Origin: Mumia quercus
GTDB taxonomy: Bacteria > Actinomycetota > Actinomycetes > Propionibacteriales > Nocardioidaceae
Assembly (NCBI RefSeq): GCF_025506335.1
Contig: NZ_JANZYO010000002.1
Coordinates: 296,221-360,220 of the forward strand
DNA: 64,000 nucleotides
Reading direction: 5' to 3'
Shown here: positions 63,587-64,000 of the stretch, in pieces
Layout: each line of letters opens with the position of its first letter
How positions within the stretch are numbered: the stretch's first letter is position 1
The notes under the pieces: generated by a model
The model's database searches: none
Seen by the model: the letters and a program-made list of their open reading frames with translations, nothing else
Told to the model about the DNA's origin: nothing
Translations under genes and position numbers: made by a program

Positions 63587-64000
63587 ATGACGCGAGACCT
63601 GTGGCGCGACCTCGGTGCTCATGTCCGTGACGGCGGCGTGGAGTTCGCCGTGTGGGCTCCGAACGCCCTCGACGTGCAGGTCCTCGGGGACTTCAACGGC
63701 TGGGACGGCGCGGGGCACGACCTCGTCCGCGACGCCGAGGGCGTGTGGCGCGGCCGCGTCGACGGGATCGGTGACGGCGCGCTCTACAAGTATGCGGTCC
63801 ACGGCGCCGACGGGGTGTGGCGCCAGAAGGCCGACCCGTTCGCCACCTGGGCGGAGGTCCCGCCGGCCAACGCCTCGCGCGTGTTCACCTCGCGGCACGT
63901 GTGGAGCGACGACGCATGGATGCGTGCTCGGCCCGACGGCAGGCCGTGGGCCGAGCCGATGAGCGTGTACGAGGTGCACCTCGGCTCGTGGCGGCGCGGC
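63587..64000 (+). CDS. glgB: 1,4-alpha-glucan branching enzyme, N-terminal part (runs off window)
   Basis: Only the first 138 codons are present. CBM48 domain: LGAHVRDGGVEFAVWAPNALDVQVLGDFNGWDG, GDGALYKYAVHG and KADPFATWAEVPP, then the linker into the GH13 barrel, PMSVYEVHLGSWRRG. The sequence starts at the second CBM48 domain, so this is the shorter type without the N1 domain. It makes alpha-1,6 branches in the glucan from GlgE. AAGACT lies seven bases before the ATG, again suggesting a leaderless start. Confidence 0.93.
   Translation, partial: MTRDLWRDLGAHVRDGGVEFAVWAPNALDVQVLGDFNGWDGAGHDLVRDAEGVWRGRVDGIGDGALYKYAVHGADGVWRQKADPFATWAEVPPANASRVFTSRHVWSDDAWMRARPDGRPWAEPMSVYEVHLGSWRRG

Overview
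The window is about 70% GC, densely packed, uses GTG and TTG starts freely, and carries F420-type, mutasome and GlgE-pathway genes. This points to an actinobacterium, most likely Nocardioidaceae or a close relative in Propionibacteriales (inferred from style and gene content, not from a search). I see no rRNA, tRNA, CRISPR array, prophage or transposase.

Layout. 1-7 kb: small membrane proteins, a SatD/DUF3307-like pair, an Asp-box beta-propeller divergent from a PadR regulator, an ATP-grasp enzyme, an MpaB-type oxygenase, a 2-hydroxyacid dehydrogenase and an alpha/beta hydrolase. 7-21.5 kb: a housekeeping block with gatCAB, ligA, two secreted Ig-like-domain proteins (one an N-acetylmuramoyl-L-alanine amidase) and a cysteine desulfurase-mnmA-methionine-synthase-like operon. 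21.5-46 kb: accessory genes. These are an SRPBCC-like/AKR/LLM set, an epimerase-BASS pair, a LexA-controlled imuA-imuB-dnaE2 mutasome, a xylose-type ABC transporter with a DeoR regulator, a hydroxyacid dehydrogenase, two FGGY kinases and a phosphatase, and a dipeptide ABC operon. 46-54.6 kb: etfBA, an AI-2E exporter, a clpP-clpP-popR locus, methyltransferases and an enoyl-CoA hydratase. 54.7-64 kb: glycogen/trehalose metabolism (glgX, glgE, treS, maltokinase, start of glgB), interrupted by a DUF559 nuclease-like gene.

How it works together. TreS plus maltokinase make maltose-1-phosphate, GlgE polymerises it, GlgB branches the glucan and GlgX debranches it. The sugar locus has a 17-bp operator (TAACAT-N5-AYGTTA) in both of its promoter regions, so the DeoR protein probably controls uptake and catabolism together. 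The imu cassette starts at a perfect actinobacterial SOS box. The accessory ClpP pair and its PopR-like activator each have a TCTGCC-N3-NGCAGA box upstream, so PopR probably activates both.

Most unusual items: a 46-bp palindromic repeat in three copies, two of which bracket the DUF559 gene and share an identical 24-bp half in direct orientation; a second ClpP whose catalytic serine is replaced by glycine; an in-frame palindromic/tandem repeat inside dnaE2; a two-FGGY-kinase locus without an isomerase; and a recurring TANNNT-N6/7-start arrangement suggesting widespread leaderless transcription.
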